Shown: positions 63,356-64,000 of the stretch, piece by piece
Layout: the number at the start of each line of letters is the position of its first letter
Position numbering within the stretch: the stretch's first letter is position 1
Assembly: GCF_019263585.2 (NCBI RefSeq)
Contig: NZ_JADQDF010000001.1
Coordinates: 6,392,501 to 6,456,500 of the forward strand
Direction: 5' to 3'
Origin: Pseudonocardia oceani
GTDB taxonomy: Bacteria > Actinomycetota > Actinomycetes > Mycobacteriales > Pseudonocardiaceae
Length of the DNA: 64,000 nt
Translations under genes and position numbers: made by a program
Notes under the pieces: generated by a model
The model's input: the letters and a program-made list of their open reading frames with translations, nothing else
Databases searched by the model: none
Told to the model about the DNA's origin: nothing

Positions 63356-63394
63356 CAAGAGCAGTTCGACCGGAAGTTCGTTACTCTGCGCTCA

Positions 63395-64000
63395 ATGTCC
63401 TCCGCCGACCCTCCCCGACCGGCCGATCCCCGGGCCCGGGCCGCCCAGACGAAGCGCGACCGCACGCGTCGCGCGCTGCTGGACGCCGCCGACGCCACGT
63501 TCGGATCGCGCGGCTGGGCGCGCACGCGCATCGAGGACGTCGCGGCCGCCGCGGGCGTCAGCGCGGCCACCGCCTACAACCACTTCCCGTCCAAGCACAC
63601 GCTGATCGGGCACGTCTTCGCCCCGCTGGTGCACCCGCTGTTCGTGCAGGCCGAGCGCGACGTCGCGGCCGACCGGCCCGTCGTCGCCGCGCTGGAGGAC
63701 CAGATCCGGGCGCTGGCCCGCACCACCTCCCGACACCGTGAGCTCGCCGCCTCGTTCTTCGCCGCGGTGCAGGACTACACGATCCGGGTGGAGGGCCCGG
63801 CCGACCCGACCGACGAGATCGACCCCCGGCTGCTCGCACCGGTGCCCGACGCGATCCGGATCCTCGTGGAGCACGGCCAGGACACCGGCGCCCTGCGTCC
63901 CTACCCCGCGGCAGGCGACATGGCGACGATCGTCGTCAACACGATGCTGACGCGCGCCATGAACCGGCCCGACGAGACCGCCGACGCCCGCGCGGAGCTG
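63395..64000 (+). CDS. TetR-family transcriptional regulator (cut by window end)
   Basis: 202 codons are visible without a stop, starting at ATG 63395. The N-terminal domain is a TetR helix-turn-helix: ALLDAADATFGSRGWARTRI, EDVAAAAGVSAATAYNHFPS, KHTLIGHVF. The ligand-binding half (PHRELAAS-like helices, ILVEHGQDTGALRP) is variable and does not reveal the ligand. The palindrome just upstream suggests it controls itself. It is divergent from the sigma-factor gene. Confidence 0.9.
   Translation, partial: MSSADPPRPADPRARAAQTKRDRTRRALLDAADATFGSRGWARTRIEDVAAAAGVSAATAYNHFPSKHTLIGHVFAPLVHPLFVQAERDVAADRPVVAALEDQIRALARTTSRHRELAASFFAAVQDYTIRVEGPADPTDEIDPRLLAPVPDAIRILVEHGQDTGALRPYPAAGDMATIVVNTMLTRAMNRPDETADARAEL

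Overview
The window is about 74% G+C. It codes for marker proteins of Actinomycetota: RbpA, WhiA, BldD, mIHF, an F420-type PPOX protein and a SigD/ShbA-like sigma factor. Gene order follows the Mycobacterium tuberculosis blocks Rv1379-Rv1440 and Rv2533c-Rv2555c, here joined. Protein style and gene content suggest a member of the Pseudonocardiales, probably Pseudonocardia or a close relative; that placement is inference. It reads as a chromosomal core region. I saw no rRNA, tRNA, CRISPR, insertion sequence or prophage.

Left part (1-25.5 kb). After the last codons of an unknown gene come gap-pgk-tpiA-secG-rbpA (glycolysis, SecG, RNA-polymerase activator), with pyruvate phosphate dikinase divergent from gap. 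Next is uvrC-rapZ-yvcK-whiA. An accessory block follows: a membrane protein with two P/Homo B domains, a DUF2786 gene behind a near-consensus LexA box, a HAD hydrolase and a dihydroorotate-dehydrogenase-like flavoprotein. Then comes a long leftward run, priA-def-fmt-rsmB-rpe-ribE-ribBA-ribH-PH protein-enoyl-CoA hydratase, in which most genes overlap by four bases (GTGA or ATGA).

Middle (25.5-47.7 kb). A small ethanolamine catabolic set (permease, eutB, eutC) sits between priA and metK. metK is separated from mihF-gmk-rpoZ-coaBC by a secreted SH3-like protein gene. An FAD oxidoreductase and a serine beta-lactamase-family lipoprotein precede the pyrimidine operon pyrR-pyrB-pyrC-carA-carB-pyrF. 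Its leader carries a clear PyrR-binding loop next to the pyrR ribosome site. The developmental regulator bldD is divergent from it, followed by an MFS exporter behind a strong bidirectional terminator.

Right part (47.7-64 kb). Here lie the aromatic/translation block aroC-aroK-aroB-aroQ-pepQ-efp-nusB and the cell-envelope/translation block DUF948-DUF6167-alaS-ruvX-mltG with a prepilin peptidase. At the position where aroE lies in relatives there are instead a PPOX protein and a spermidine-synthase-like protein on the opposite strand. The window ends with a SigD/ShbA-like sigma factor and a divergent, truncated TetR gene.

The genes supply core metabolism (triose-phosphate glycolysis, riboflavin, UMP, chorismate, SAM, CoA) and its coupling to growth and development (RbpA, omega, BldD, WhiA, RapZ/YvcK). 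The less ordinary material is in the insertions between conserved blocks and in the intergenic sequences: a LexA box, a PyrR loop, two copies of a GC-rich repeat, long inverted repeats and hairpin terminators.
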